Source of the DNA: Bradyrhizobium sp. AUGA SZCCT0158
Lineage (GTDB): Bacteria; Pseudomonadota; Alphaproteobacteria; Rhizobiales; Xanthobacteraceae
DNA length: 64,000 bases
Assembly: GCF_018130065.1 (NCBI RefSeq)
Contig: NZ_JAFCME010000019.1
Span: 58,015 to 122,014 of the forward strand
Direction: 5' to 3'
Shown here: positions 1 to 8,856 of the stretch, in pieces
Numbering within the stretch: the stretch's first letter is position 1
Layout of the letters: each line of letters starts with the position of its first letter
Notes under the pieces: model-generated
What the model saw: only the letters and a program-made list of their open reading frames with translations
Databases searched by the model: none
What the model was told of the DNA's origin: nothing
Program-made: the position numbers and the translations under genes

Positions 1-1
1 G

Positions 2-535
2 GGCGTGGGAGGCGCCTGGATGGACGACCCGATCGAAGCCGATGCTTTGCAGCCGGTCGAGCTCGGCCACATGGTGTTCGGCGATGGCGGCCCATCTTGT
101 CGCTGCGGCCATCACGGCTGTGTCGAGGCCTATACGTCGCTTCCGGCCTTGGCCGGACTTCTCGGTGTTGGTGAGGCGGAATTGCTGCAGCTCGGCGACG
201 AGTGGGTAAATGCGATCACGTTCCCAGCCGGCGTGCGCCAGGAGTTGCGGCGCCGGCTGTTCCGGCTTGGCCTTGCAATCGGCAACACGCTGAACGTCAA
301 GCCTTGTGCCGGCGTGGCCATCAGCGGCTGGCCGTCTGTTCTCGCGGAAGCAGATCGAAAGGCGCTGGTCGACGGGATCGATGCCTGCGTGATGGGCGGG
401 CGAAAATTCGCCCAGGTGTCACTCGCTTTCGTGCCGCCTTCGAGCGGCAATGATCCGAATGCCGCACTGGCCTTTGCAGCCTGCTGTCTGGCCTGCCGCG
501 GCGGCATGCCGGCCTCATCGGCGGAGGCCGCCTGA
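2..535 (+). CDS. ROK family protein (sugar kinase or regulator), C-terminal part
   Basis: This is the C-terminal part of a ROK-family protein; the start lies outside the window. The visible 177 residues contain the family zinc motif CxCGxxGCxE (CRCGHHGCVE, about residues 34-43 of the visible part), preceded by the ELGHMVFGDGG segment typical of ROK proteins. The N-terminal part, which would show a kinase ATP-binding site or a DNA-binding helix-turn-helix, is missing, so kinase and repressor cannot be told apart. It ends 57 bases before a sugar-type ABC transporter operon on the same strand, which fits either a sugar kinase of that pathway or its regulator. Confidence 0.8.
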   Translation, partial: GVGGAWMDDPIEADALQPVELGHMVFGDGGPSCRCGHHGCVEAYTSLPALAGLLGVGEAELLQLGDEWVNAITFPAGVRQELRRRLFRLGLAIGNTLNVKPCAGVAISGWPSVLAEADRKALVDGIDACVMGGRKFAQVSLAFVPPSSGNDPNAALAFAACCLACRGGMPASSAEAA

Positions 536-592
536 CAAGCAATGAACGACGCGGCCAACGCGTCAAGGTTTTGAAACCGGGAGGAACGTACC

Positions 593-1876
593 ATGCCAAT
601 GATCACAAGGCGTCGTCTGCTCGCTGGATCCGCAGCCGCGCTCGCGCTGCCGGCGTTCGCCCGCGCGCAAAGCGCGATCAAGCCGCGCCTGACCGCCATC
701 TCGCAATGGTCTGCCGGCAGCGATGGGGCGGCGATCACGGCGCTCGGCAAGAAATTCGAGGAGAAGGGCGGGATTTGGCAGCACTCGCCCGTCCCCGGCT
801 TCACCACCGAAATGATGAACAAGCTGCGTGCCCAGATCATGGCCGGCGATCCGCCGGCCTGTTCGCAGCTCAAGGGACCCGAGATTGCGGCCTGGTCGAA
901 GATCGCCCCGACCGTGAGTCTCGATGAACTGGTCGCTGCGGCCGGCTACGAAAAGGTCGTTGCCCCGGACCTTGCGAAACTGCACAAGCCCGGTGGCAAG
1001 TGGATTGCGCTGCCGTTGCAGATCTACAGCACCAACATGCTGTTTCTGTCCAAGCGCGCGATGGACAAGGCCAAGGCCGACAAGATCCCCGTCACATGGG
1101 CAGACTTCAACGACCTGGCCGAAAAGATGAAAGCGGGCGGAGTTGCCTATCCCATCGCCAACGGCGGCACCCGCCCCGATGACGGGCAGAAATTCGAGGC
1201 CTCCCTGGCAGGCATCAGTCCCGCCGCATACCGCGCAGCCATCATGAACCTCGACAAGAAGGCCCTCGAGGGCCCCGAGATCAAGGCCGCCTTCGTCCAG
1301 GTGCGCAAGATCGCCGACTGGATGGACCCCAACGTCGGCGCCCAGCACTTTTCGACCAACCTGAAGCGCTTCGTCGACGGTGACATGGGCATGATGATCA
1401 TGGGCGGGTGGGCGCAGGGTGTGTTGCGCAATGCCGGTTTCAAGTTCGAGGACTTCATGATTACGCCCGGCCCCAGCGACAACGGCAAGCCGGTGTTCCT
1501 GTTGAATGCCGACGCGTTCATATTCTGGCAGCGCAAGGAGCCCGACCTGCAGGCCGGCCAGGCGCTGATGGCGCAACTCGTCATGGATCCCGCCATCCAG
1601 ACCATGTATTCGCAGATCACGGGATCGATACCCGTGCGCACCGATGTTGATCTTTCCGGCGAAGGCTGGTCGGACGGTCAACGCCGAACCGCAGCAGCGC
1701 TGAAAGACGCGATCGCCAGCAATCAGGCGGTTCTCAGCGTCGCGCACAACATGGCACAGGAAAACGGCCTGACCGCTGCGTTGATCGACGTGATCACGGA
1801 GTATGTGAAGAACAAGACGATCAAGCCGGAGCAGGCGGTCACCCGCCTCGCCGAGGCCGTCGAGAGCGCGCGTTGA
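593..1876 (+). CDS. ABC transporter extracellular solute-binding protein (family 1, sugar type)
   Basis: The periplasmic binding protein of a CUT1-type carbohydrate importer, 427 aa, the usual size for family 1. The N-terminus carries a twin-arginine-like signal (RRRLLAGSAAALALPAFARA, residues 6-25), so export by Tat is likely. The start ATG follows a strong GGGAGGA ribosome site. The stop overlaps the TTG/ATG region of the first permease, and both permeases and the ATPase follow without gaps. The substrate cannot be read from sequence; the downstream dehydrogenases suggest a sugar, polyol or sugar acid. Confidence 0.9.
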   Translation: MPMITRRRLLAGSAAALALPAFARAQSAIKPRLTAISQWSAGSDGAAITALGKKFEEKGGIWQHSPVPGFTTEMMNKLRAQIMAGDPPACSQLKGPEIAAWSKIAPTVSLDELVAAAGYEKVVAPDLAKLHKPGGKWIALPLQIYSTNMLFLSKRAMDKAKADKIPVTWADFNDLAEKMKAGGVAYPIANGGTRPDDGQKFEASLAGISPAAYRAAIMNLDKKALEGPEIKAAFVQVRKIADWMDPNVGAQHFSTNLKRFVDGDMGMMIMGGWAQGVLRNAGFKFEDFMITPGPSDNGKPVFLLNADAFIFWQRKEPDLQAGQALMAQLVMDPAIQTMYSQITGSIPVRTDVDLSGEGWSDGQRRTAAALKDAIASNQAVLSVAHNMAQENGLTAALIDVITEYVKNKTIKPEQAVTRLAEAVESAR

Positions 1877-2796
1877 GAGACGCAGCGTCACCGCGAGCAG
1901 GGCGGACGACGACACCAGAAATGGTGCGCCGGCTGCCCGAGTATCTGACGATCTGGGTACCGCTGCTGTTGTCGGCCGCGCACCTCGTTTCGTTTTCGCT
2001 GTGGACCATCTGGATCTCATTCACGCCGTCCACGCTGGTCCCGGTGTCGGGCTGGGTCGGTTTGCGCAACTACACCTCGGTTTTGGCGTCGCGGAACTGG
2101 CAAATCGCCTTCGACAATCTGCTGCTGTTCGGCAGTGCGTTCGTGCTGCTCAGCCTGGTGACAGGTCTCACACTCGCGATCCTGCTCGATCAGCGCATTC
2201 GCGGCGAGAACGTACTGCGGTCCATCTTCCTCTACCCCCTGGCGGTATCGTTCGTGGTCACCGGCACGGTCTGGAGCTGGCTGCTCAATCCCGGCATCGG
2301 GATCCAGAAGCTCGTCCACGATTTCGGCTGGACTTCCTTCCGGTTCGATTGGCTGATCGACCGCGACATGGCGATCTGGACGATCGTCATCGCTGCGATC
2401 TGGCAATCCTCGGGCTTCGCCATGGCGCTCTTCCTCGCCGGCCTCAGGTCCGTCGATGCCGACCTGATCAAGGCGGCGCAGATCGACGGCGCCGGACCGG
2501 TCCGGATGTACCGGCGCGTCATCCTGCCGACGCTCTGGCCGATCACCATAACTGTCATCGTGATCCAGCTGCAGTTCGCCATTTCGACATTCGACCTCGT
2601 CCGCGCGCTGACCAACGGCGGCCCTGGAATCGCGACCCAGTTGCCGGCCCTTGTTGTCTACGACCTGATGTTCCAGCGCAACCTGCTCGGCCGGGGGGCG
2701 GCGGCGGCCGTGCTGATGTTGCTGATTCTTCTCTCGGTGCTTCTGCCGTACGCGGCGTGGCAATATCTCCAGCAACGTCGGGCCCCCCATGCGTGA
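1873..2796 (+). CDS. ABC transporter permease, MalF/UgpA type
   Basis: First inner-membrane permease of the sugar importer, about 307 aa with roughly six hydrophobic segments. The cytoplasmic EAA loop that contacts the ATPase is visible as IKAAQIDGAGPVRMYRRVILP (about residues 199-219). The TTG start at 1873 overlaps the stop of the binding-protein gene by four bases; an ATG at 1921 is an alternative that would remove 16 residues of poorly hydrophobic N-terminus. The 3' end overlaps the next permease by 8 bases, indicating translational coupling. Confidence 0.9.
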   Translation: MRDAASPRAGRTTTPEMVRRLPEYLTIWVPLLLSAAHLVSFSLWTIWISFTPSTLVPVSGWVGLRNYTSVLASRNWQIAFDNLLLFGSAFVLLSLVTGLTLAILLDQRIRGENVLRSIFLYPLAVSFVVTGTVWSWLLNPGIGIQKLVHDFGWTSFRFDWLIDRDMAIWTIVIAAIWQSSGFAMALFLAGLRSVDADLIKAAQIDGAGPVRMYRRVILPTLWPITITVIVIQLQFAISTFDLVRALTNGGPGIATQLPALVVYDLMFQRNLLGRGAAAAVLMLLILLSVLLPYAAWQYLQQRRAPHA

Positions 2797-3646
2797 TCGA
2801 ACCTTCGCGCCGAGCCGCATGCTGATTTATCTCGTCGTTTCGCTGATCGCGGCGGCGTGGCTCGTACCACTGATCGTCGTCGTGCTGAATTCGCTGCGCA
2901 GCAATGAGGAAATCGTCCAGACCTCGATGATCGGCTGGCCGCGGCAGTGGGCCTTTGGCAACTACCTCACAGCCTGGTCCGACTTCTGCTTGGCGCAGAC
3001 CTGTGTCGGCATCCGCCCCTACATGTTGAACTCCGCGCTCGTCACCATTCCGGCGACGATCTTCTCCACCCTGCTTGGTGCGGTCGCCGGTTACGCGGTT
3101 TCGCTCTGGCGCTTTCGCGGCGACAACTGGATCTACGGCATCGTCACGCTGGGCATCTTCCTGCCGCAACAGATGCGCTTGCTGCCCTGGACCATCGTGT
3201 TGCGCGATACGGGCCTGATGAACACGCTAACGGGCCTGGTGCTGATCCACACGATCCAGGGACTCTCCTTTACCGTCTTGTTCTGCCGGAACTACTACGT
3301 TGCCATCCCGCAGGAGTTGATCAGGGCCGCGCGCATCGATGGCGCGGGGTTCTTTCGCATTTTCTGGCGCATCATTCTCCCACTCTCGCCGCCCATCCTG
3401 GTTGTCACCGTGATCTGGCAGTTCACGCATATCTGGAACGAGTTCCTCTATGGCGTGACATTCACGACCGGCCAACAGCAACCGGTCACCGCCGCGCTGA
3501 TCGCGCTCTCGGCCGCGGTCGCCGATATCCCGCATCATGGCGTGCAAAGCGCCGCGGTGATGATCGCGGCCCTGCCTACCCTGTTGATCTATCTGATCGG
3601 TGGCAAATACTTCGTACGCGGCCTTACCGCCGGCGCCGTGAAATGA
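2789..3646 (+). CDS. ABC transporter permease, MalG/UgpE type
   Basis: Second permease of the importer, 285 aa, six predicted membrane segments. The EAA loop reads ELIRAARIDGAGFFRIFWRI followed by ILP, as in MalG-like subunits. It overlaps the preceding permease by 8 bases and is separated from the ATPase gene only by a short duplicated sequence that contains the ATPase ribosome site. It should pair with the upstream permease to form the heterodimeric membrane channel. Confidence 0.9.
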   Translation: MRDRTFAPSRMLIYLVVSLIAAAWLVPLIVVVLNSLRSNEEIVQTSMIGWPRQWAFGNYLTAWSDFCLAQTCVGIRPYMLNSALVTIPATIFSTLLGAVAGYAVSLWRFRGDNWIYGIVTLGIFLPQQMRLLPWTIVLRDTGLMNTLTGLVLIHTIQGLSFTVLFCRNYYVAIPQELIRAARIDGAGFFRIFWRIILPLSPPILVVTVIWQFTHIWNEFLYGVTFTTGQQQPVTAALIALSAAVADIPHHGVQSAAVMIAALPTLLIYLIGGKYFVRGLTAGAVK

Positions 3647-3673
3647 AGGGGAAGTCATTGAAGGGGAAGTCAT
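3644..3673 (+). repeat. 15-bp tandem duplication spanning stop, ribosome site and start
   Basis: Two perfect copies of TGAAGGGGAAGTCAT lie head to tail (3644-3658 and 3659-3673). The first copy begins with the TGA stop of the permease gene. The second copy supplies the AAGGGGAAG ribosome site, and its terminal AT belongs to the ATG of the ATPase gene at 3672. The original junction probably had the permease stop and ATPase start separated by about 10 bases. Confidence 0.9.
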
Positions 3674-4787
3674 GGCAGCGTTGAGCATCCGTGCCCTGTC
3701 GAAGCGGTACGCCAATCTGGAAGTGTTGAAGGGGATCGACCTCGACATCGAGAGCGGTGAATTCACCGTGCTGGTCGGGCCATCCGGCTGCGGAAAATCC
3801 ACCCTGCTCAACATCGTGGCCGGGCTGGACCGTCCCAGCGCGGGGACCGTGGAAATCGGCGGACGGGTCGTCAACGACATCGCGCCAAAGGACCGCGACA
3901 TCGCGATGGTGTTCCAGTCCTATGCACTATATCCGTCGATGACGGTGCGCCAGAACATCACCTTCGGCATGGAATGTCGCCATGTTCCAAAAGCCGAGCA
4001 GGAAAAGGCGCTGGCCAATGTCGCCCGCCTGCTGCAGATCGAGCCGCTGCTCGGCCGCAAGCCGTCGCAATTGTCCGGCGGCCAGCGCCAGCGCGTGGCG
4101 ATGGGCCGCGCCCTGGTGCGCGATCCCCTGCTGTTCCTGTTCGACGAACCGCTCTCCAATCTCGACGCCAAACTGCGCGTCGAGATGCGGATGGAGATCA
4201 AGCGGCTGCACCAGCGCATCGGCGCGACGATCGTCTATGTCACCCACGACCAGATCGAGGCGATGACGATGGCAACAAGGATCGCCGTCATGCATCACGG
4301 CGAGGTGCAGCAATTCGCCGATCCGGATACGGTGTACCGCTACCCGGCCAATTTGTTCGTCGCCCGCTTCATGGGCTCGCCGCCCATGAACACGATGCCG
4401 GCGCGGCTGGTGGCTGATGATGGCGGGCCGGTGGTGGTGATCGGCGCCGGGCGGCCCGACGAGGTCCGCCTTCGCCTGCAGGGATACGACGCGGCCGCGG
4501 CCTTTGTCGGCCGCGACGTGGTGCTGGGGATCAGGCCGGAATGCATTGCCGAGGGCAGCCGCAGTTTTTCGGGCGCATCGGGCGCACCGATCGTCGTCCA
4601 AGCGCCGGTCGAGATGGTCGAGCCCACCGGCGCGGAGACCATCGTGTTGCTGCGGCTCGGCGGTGAGCAGGTGCTGGCGCGCATCTCGCCGGACATCAGG
4701 CCCGAGCCCGGTAAGCTTGCCGCCTTCGCGCTGGACACGCGTCGGATTTGCCTGTTTGACCCGGTGACGGAGCGTCTGATCGCATGA
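3672..4787 (+). CDS. Sugar ABC transporter ATP-binding protein, UgpC/MalK type
   Basis: ATPase of the importer, 371 aa. Walker A GPSGCGKST is at residues 36-44, the signature LSGGQRQRVAMGRAL near 135, Walker B FLFDEP near 155 and the switch histidine in VTHDQ. The C-terminal third is the TOBE/MalK regulatory extension, containing GIRPECI and ending in FDPVTERLIA, which is typical of CUT1 ATPases. It overlaps the downstream dehydrogenase by four bases (ATGA), so the transporter and the catabolic genes form one transcription unit. Confidence 0.93.
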   Translation: MAALSIRALSKRYANLEVLKGIDLDIESGEFTVLVGPSGCGKSTLLNIVAGLDRPSAGTVEIGGRVVNDIAPKDRDIAMVFQSYALYPSMTVRQNITFGMECRHVPKAEQEKALANVARLLQIEPLLGRKPSQLSGGQRQRVAMGRALVRDPLLFLFDEPLSNLDAKLRVEMRMEIKRLHQRIGATIVYVTHDQIEAMTMATRIAVMHHGEVQQFADPDTVYRYPANLFVARFMGSPPMNTMPARLVADDGGPVVVIGAGRPDEVRLRLQGYDAAAAFVGRDVVLGIRPECIAEGSRSFSGASGAPIVVQAPVEMVEPTGAETIVLLRLGGEQVLARISPDIRPEPGKLAAFALDTRRICLFDPVTERLIA

Positions 4788-5551
4788 CCCACGCCCTTTA
4801 CCCTAGCCTTGCGGGTCGCGTCGTGTTGATCACCGGAGGCGCCAGCGGCATCGGCGCCGCGTTCGTGCGGGCATTCGCCGCACAAAAGACCCGTGTCGCG
4901 TTCCTCGACATCGACGCCGCCGCCGGCGAAGCGTTGGTACGCGAGGTAACGGACGCATCCGGCTCGGCGCCGCTGTTCGTGCCTTGCGACTTGCTGGATA
5001 TCGACGCCTTGCGCGCTGCAATGGAGCAGGTCCGCGCCGCGCTCGGCGATACCGCGGTGCTGGTCAACAACGCCGCCAACGATCAGCGCCAGGTGCTTTC
5101 AGAGGTGTCGCCTGAAGAATTCGACTGGTCGATCGCCGTCAACCTCAAGCACGTTTTCTTTGCCGCACAGGCCGTGGTGCCGCAGATGCAGGCGCTGGGC
5201 GGCGGTTCGATCATCAACATGTCGTCCGTGGCATGGAAGCGCGGCGCACCGGGGCTGCCGGTCTACGCGGCGGCAAAGGCGGCGATTGTCGGCTTCACCA
5301 ATTCCCTGGCCCGGTCGGTTGGACCTGATCGCATTCGCGTCAACGCCATCGCACCCGGGATGGTGATCACCGAGCGCCAGCGCCGGCTGTGGTATCCTGA
5401 CGAGCAGAAGATCGCCGAGCTACGCACGCGTCAGGATATTCCCGACGCGGTGACGCCCGACGACATCGCGCGCATGGCATTGTTTTTGGCGTCCGACGAA
5501 AGCAGCCGAATTACGCGCCAGTGCTTCACGGTCGATGCCGGCCTAGGTTAG
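4784..5551 (+). CDS. SDR family NAD(P)-dependent oxidoreductase
   Basis: Classical short-chain dehydrogenase of 255 aa. The nucleotide-binding TGGASGIGAAF motif is near residues 18-28, followed by NNAAN, the catalytic serine in INMSSVAW and the YAAAK active-site pair. The C-terminus FTVDAGLG matches the family end. Its four-base overlap with the transporter ATPase gene implies that it oxidises the imported sugar or polyol or an intermediate; the substrate is not identifiable from sequence alone. Confidence 0.9.
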   Translation: MTHALYPSLAGRVVLITGGASGIGAAFVRAFAAQKTRVAFLDIDAAAGEALVREVTDASGSAPLFVPCDLLDIDALRAAMEQVRAALGDTAVLVNNAANDQRQVLSEVSPEEFDWSIAVNLKHVFFAAQAVVPQMQALGGGSIINMSSVAWKRGAPGLPVYAAAKAAIVGFTNSLARSVGPDRIRVNAIAPGMVITERQRRLWYPDEQKIAELRTRQDIPDAVTPDDIARMALFLASDESSRITRQCFTVDAGLG

Positions 5552-5565
5552 CAGGAGACAAAGAC

Positions 5566-6336
5566 ATGGCAGGCATTCTTGATCGCAAGGTGGCGCTGGT
5601 AACGGGCGGCGCTTCGGGCATCGGACGGGCGACGTCGCTGGCAATGGCGCGCGAGGGTGCGCGGGTGGCGGTGGCCGACCGCACCGAGGAGAACGCGGCC
5701 GGGACCGTCGCCCTGATCAATGCGGCCGGCGGTCAGGCGATTGCGATCGGCGGCGACGTCACCGCGGAAGCCGACGTTGCCGCCATGGTCGCGCGCACCG
5801 TGGCGGCCTATGGACGGATCGACTGCGCCTTCAACAATGCCGGCGTTGCCGGAGGATCGGTTGGCCCCGGACGCCAGCGCCTGCACGAACTCAGCCAGAT
5901 CTCGTTCGACACCATGCTCGCGATCAACCTCACCGGCGTGTGGCTCTGCATGAAGCACGAGATCGTGCAGATGCTGGCGCAAGGCGGTGGCGGCGCCATC
6001 GTCAACACCGCCTCGATCGCCGGGCTGATCGGTCTGGCGACATCCGGGCACTATGTGGCGGCGAAGCACGGCGTGGTTGGGCTGACAAAGACCGCGGCGA
6101 TCGAGTATGCGCAGGACGGCATCCGCGTGAACTGCGTCAATCCCGGCTATATCACAACGCCCATGACCAGGGAGGTGGTGGAGACGCGGCTCGATGCCAC
6201 GTTGGCGAAGGTGCCGATGAACCGCATGGGCGTGCCCGAGGAAATCGCGGAAGCCGTGGTCTGGATGTGTTCCGACAAGGCGTCGTTCATGACCGGCGCG
6301 TCGCAGGTGGTCGACGGCGGGTATTTCGCGGCGTAG
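5566..6336 (+). CDS. SDR family oxidoreductase
   Basis: Second classical short-chain dehydrogenase, 256 aa from the ATG at 5566, which follows an AGGAGAC ribosome site; longer readings run into the preceding gene. Motifs: TGGASGIGRAT (nucleotide binding), FNNAG, NTASIAG and YVAAK (catalytic Tyr and Lys), ending in VVDGGYFAA. Only 14 bases separate it from the preceding SDR. The two SDRs are divergent in sequence, so they probably catalyse different steps rather than being a recent duplication. Confidence 0.9.
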   Translation: MAGILDRKVALVTGGASGIGRATSLAMAREGARVAVADRTEENAAGTVALINAAGGQAIAIGGDVTAEADVAAMVARTVAAYGRIDCAFNNAGVAGGSVGPGRQRLHELSQISFDTMLAINLTGVWLCMKHEIVQMLAQGGGGAIVNTASIAGLIGLATSGHYVAAKHGVVGLTKTAAIEYAQDGIRVNCVNPGYITTPMTREVVETRLDATLAKVPMNRMGVPEEIAEAVVWMCSDKASFMTGASQVVDGGYFAA

Positions 6337-6362
6337 CATCGCCGAAAATACGGGAGGCTTTG

Positions 6363-7370
6363 TTGAAAGTCTGGCAAGTCGAACGCGAGTGGTCGATCGA
6401 CGCCTTGGAACTGGTCGATCGGCCGGAGCCCGAACCGGGCCCCGGCCAGGTCGTCGTCCGAATGCGTGCGGCATCGCTGAACTATCGCGACCTTCTGACC
6501 GTGACGGGCCAGGGCGGCGCCTACAGGCTTCCGCTGATCCCATTCTCCGACGGAGCCGGCGAGATTGCCGCCGTGGGGGCCGGCGTCAGCCGGGTCGCGG
6601 TCGGCGATCGTGTGTGCCCGATGTTCTTTCAATCCTGGTTCGACGGCGGGCCTTCAGCCAGCGGCCGCCGCCTCGCGCTTGGCGGAACGCGCCCGGGTGT
6701 GCTGCAGGAACTGCTGCTGCTTGACGCCGAAGGCGTCAGCCGCATTCCCGATCATTTGAGTTTTGTGGAGGCCGCCACGTTGCCATGCGCTGGGCTCACC
6801 GCCTGGCGGTCGCTGTTCGACGAAGCCCATCTGCGGCCGGGGCAGACCGTCCTGGTGCAGGGTACCGGCGGGGTTTCGATTTTCGCGCTGCAGTTCGCCA
6901 AGCTGGCGGGCACCACTGTGATCGTGACGTCGTCGAGCGACGAAAAGCTCGAACGCGCGAAAGCGCTGGGCGCGGACCATACGATCAACTATCGCGCGGT
7001 CGCCGAATGGGGCAAGGCCGCCGCGGACTGGGCCGGTGGCGGCGTCGATCACGTCGTCGAAGTCGGCGGCAAGGACACTTTTGCGCAATCGATCGAGGCC
7101 GCGCGCGTCGGCGGCACCATCCTCGTGATCGGGGTGCTGTCCGGCTTTTCCCAGCAGATTTCGATCCCGAGCCTGTTCAGCAAGAACCTGCACGTGATCG
7201 GGCTCTCGGTCGGCAGCCGAAAAATGTTTGAAAACATGGCCGCGGCGATCGGGCAGAACCGCATGAAACCCGTGATCGACCGAACGCTCGGTTTCACCGA
7301 AGTGCCGGACGCGCTGCGGCTGATGCAGCAGGCCGGCCATTTCGGCAAGATCACGATTGCGTTTCCGTAA
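6363..7370 (+). CDS. NAD(P)-dependent alcohol dehydrogenase / quinone oxidoreductase (MDR superfamily)
   Basis: Medium-chain dehydrogenase/reductase, 335 aa from the TTG at 6363, which has GGGAGG seven bases upstream. An N-terminal GroES-like domain (VVVRMRAASLNYRDLL) is followed by the Rossmann motif QGTGGVSIFALQFAKLAG. The cluster of four cysteines that binds structural zinc in classical alcohol dehydrogenases is absent, so it resembles the zinc-independent quinone-oxidoreductase branch. It is the last gene of the sugar operon and converges with the hydrolase/cyclase gene. Confidence 0.85.
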   Translation: MKVWQVEREWSIDALELVDRPEPEPGPGQVVVRMRAASLNYRDLLTVTGQGGAYRLPLIPFSDGAGEIAAVGAGVSRVAVGDRVCPMFFQSWFDGGPSASGRRLALGGTRPGVLQELLLLDAEGVSRIPDHLSFVEAATLPCAGLTAWRSLFDEAHLRPGQTVLVQGTGGVSIFALQFAKLAGTTVIVTSSSDEKLERAKALGADHTINYRAVAEWGKAAADWAGGGVDHVVEVGGKDTFAQSIEAARVGGTILVIGVLSGFSQQISIPSLFSKNLHVIGLSVGSRKMFENMAAAIGQNRMKPVIDRTLGFTEVPDALRLMQQAGHFGKITIAFP

Positions 7371-7404
7371 GCTGAGGATTTTGTCTCCGCGCGCGATGCG
7401 AAGC

Positions 7405-8712
7405 TTAGACGCTCGCCGCGAAGAGATCCCAGCGACCCGGAAGGCCTTTCAGTTCATGCGATCCGCGTTCGGAGAACTTCAGACCCGCGCCGGCCACCAA
7501 GTCGGTGACGACTCTCGATACCAGAACCTCGCTGGGACCACATTCCCCCATGACGCGGGCCGCCGCGTGCACGGCGACGCCGCCGATATCACGACCTCTC
7601 ATTTCGACCTCGCCGGTATGCAGCCCTGCGCGCAGCGGCAATCCAATCTGCTTGGCCGCCGTTTCGAATGCCAGGGCACATCGAACGGCGCGACCCGGTC
7701 CGTCGAACGTCGCCAGAATTCCATCGCCCGTGGTCTTGATCAAACTTCCGCGATGCTTCTCGATCATCTGCCTTGCGATTTGATCGTGGCTATCCAGCAA
7801 TCTCCGCCATGTCTGGTCGCCCAATTCGGTGGCGCGGCGCGTCGATTCAACGATATCGGTGAAAAGAACGGTGGCTAACACCCGCTCAAGACTGTCCGAT
7901 GAGCTTTCGCGGTGTCCCGTTACAAATTCTTCGACGTCACCGATCAGCGTATCCACATCACCGGTCCAGAATGCGTGATTGCCGCCTTCGTACTCGATGA
8001 ATTTTGCAGCAGGTATCTGCGCTGCAAGATTGCGACCATGCTCAATGGGAACGAGGGTATCGCTGCGCCGATGAAGCACCAGCGTCGGCACGCGCACGCT
8101 GGGAAGAATCGGCCTGATGTCGATGAGGATATTCAACAGGCCGAACGCCTTGTAGGTTCCCGGACTTGCCGATAGCCGCTGGAACTTCGCAAACTGGGCA
8201 ACGGCTTCGGGATCCGCTGCTTGATCGGGGATCAGCTGCTTGATCATGGCTCCGGTCCCCCAAAGCCTGACGCGTTCCAGGATCATTGCTTCCGTGGCGA
8301 ATGCCTTCGGATAGCCGCCGAAGAGAATGAGATGCGACACCCGGTCGGGATGGGTGGCGGCAAACAGGGCGCTCATCGGGGCGCCTTCGGAGAAACCCCA
8401 AAGCACGGCTTGGCGTGATCCGATGTCGTCCATGATGGCACGAACGTCATCTATGCGCTGTTCAAGCGGCGGAGTGCCGGAAAGCCTGTCTGATAATCCC
8501 TGACCTCTTTTGTCGAATGTGACGACGCGTGCGAATGTCGAAAGGCGGCGCAAAAAGGCCGTGTATCCTGGAAGCTCGTGTGAAAATTCGACATGGGACA
8601 CGATCCCGGGAACCATGAGAATGTCGATGGGGCCGCCGCCCATGGTCTGATATGCGATGTTTGTATCGCCGCTGAGCGCGTATCGCGTGGTAGGCAATAC
8701 GAAGTCATTCAT
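7405..8712 (-). CDS. Alpha/beta hydrolase fused to class III adenylate/guanylate cyclase domain
   Basis: A 435-aa two-domain protein. Residues 1-265 form an alpha/beta hydrolase with nucleophile elbow GFSEG (Ser108) and a likely catalytic His in GGNHAFW (about 246). Residues 275-435 form a class III nucleotide cyclase: TVLFTDIVEST (metal Asp286) and TTGDGILATFDGP (second metal Asp330), as in catalytically competent cyclases. No membrane segment is seen, so it is probably cytosolic. The fusion suggests that hydrolysis or binding of a small ester or lactone regulates cyclic nucleotide production; this is inference. Such fusions recur in Bradyrhizobium. Confidence 0.88.
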   Translation of the reverse strand: MNDFVLPTTRYALSGDTNIAYQTMGGGPIDILMVPGIVSHVEFSHELPGYTAFLRRLSTFARVVTFDKRGQGLSDRLSGTPPLEQRIDDVRAIMDDIGSRQAVLWGFSEGAPMSALFAATHPDRVSHLILFGGYPKAFATEAMILERVRLWGTGAMIKQLIPDQAADPEAVAQFAKFQRLSASPGTYKAFGLLNILIDIRPILPSVRVPTLVLHRRSDTLVPIEHGRNLAAQIPAAKFIEYEGGNHAFWTGDVDTLIGDVEEFVTGHRESSSDSLERVLATVLFTDIVESTRRATELGDQTWRRLLDSHDQIARQMIEKHRGSLIKTTGDGILATFDGPGRAVRCALAFETAAKQIGLPLRAGLHTGEVEMRGRDIGGVAVHAAARVMGECGPSEVLVSRVVTDLVAGAGLKFSERGSHELKGLPGRWDLFAASV

Positions 8713-8803
8713 GGGTCCGCGCGCCGCTTATTGCAGTCCTCGGTCTTCTGCTCGGAGGACGAACGGCATCGAGCTCGGCTCCGATCGTCGTCCTTTGCGT
8801 GCA

Positions 8804-8825
8804 CCCGCCGGCTCACGCCGGCGGG
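8804..8825 (-). terminator. GC-rich hairpin downstream of the SnoaL-like gene
   Basis: A perfect 9-bp stem (CCCGCCGGC / GCCGGCGGG) with a four-base loop lies 32 bases beyond the stop of the SnoaL-like gene on the minus strand. There is no T-run after it, so it is either a weak terminator or an mRNA 3' end stabiliser. Confidence 0.4.
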
Positions 8826-8856
8826 CTTCTCCAATTGCACGGAATGCCTTTGCCTT

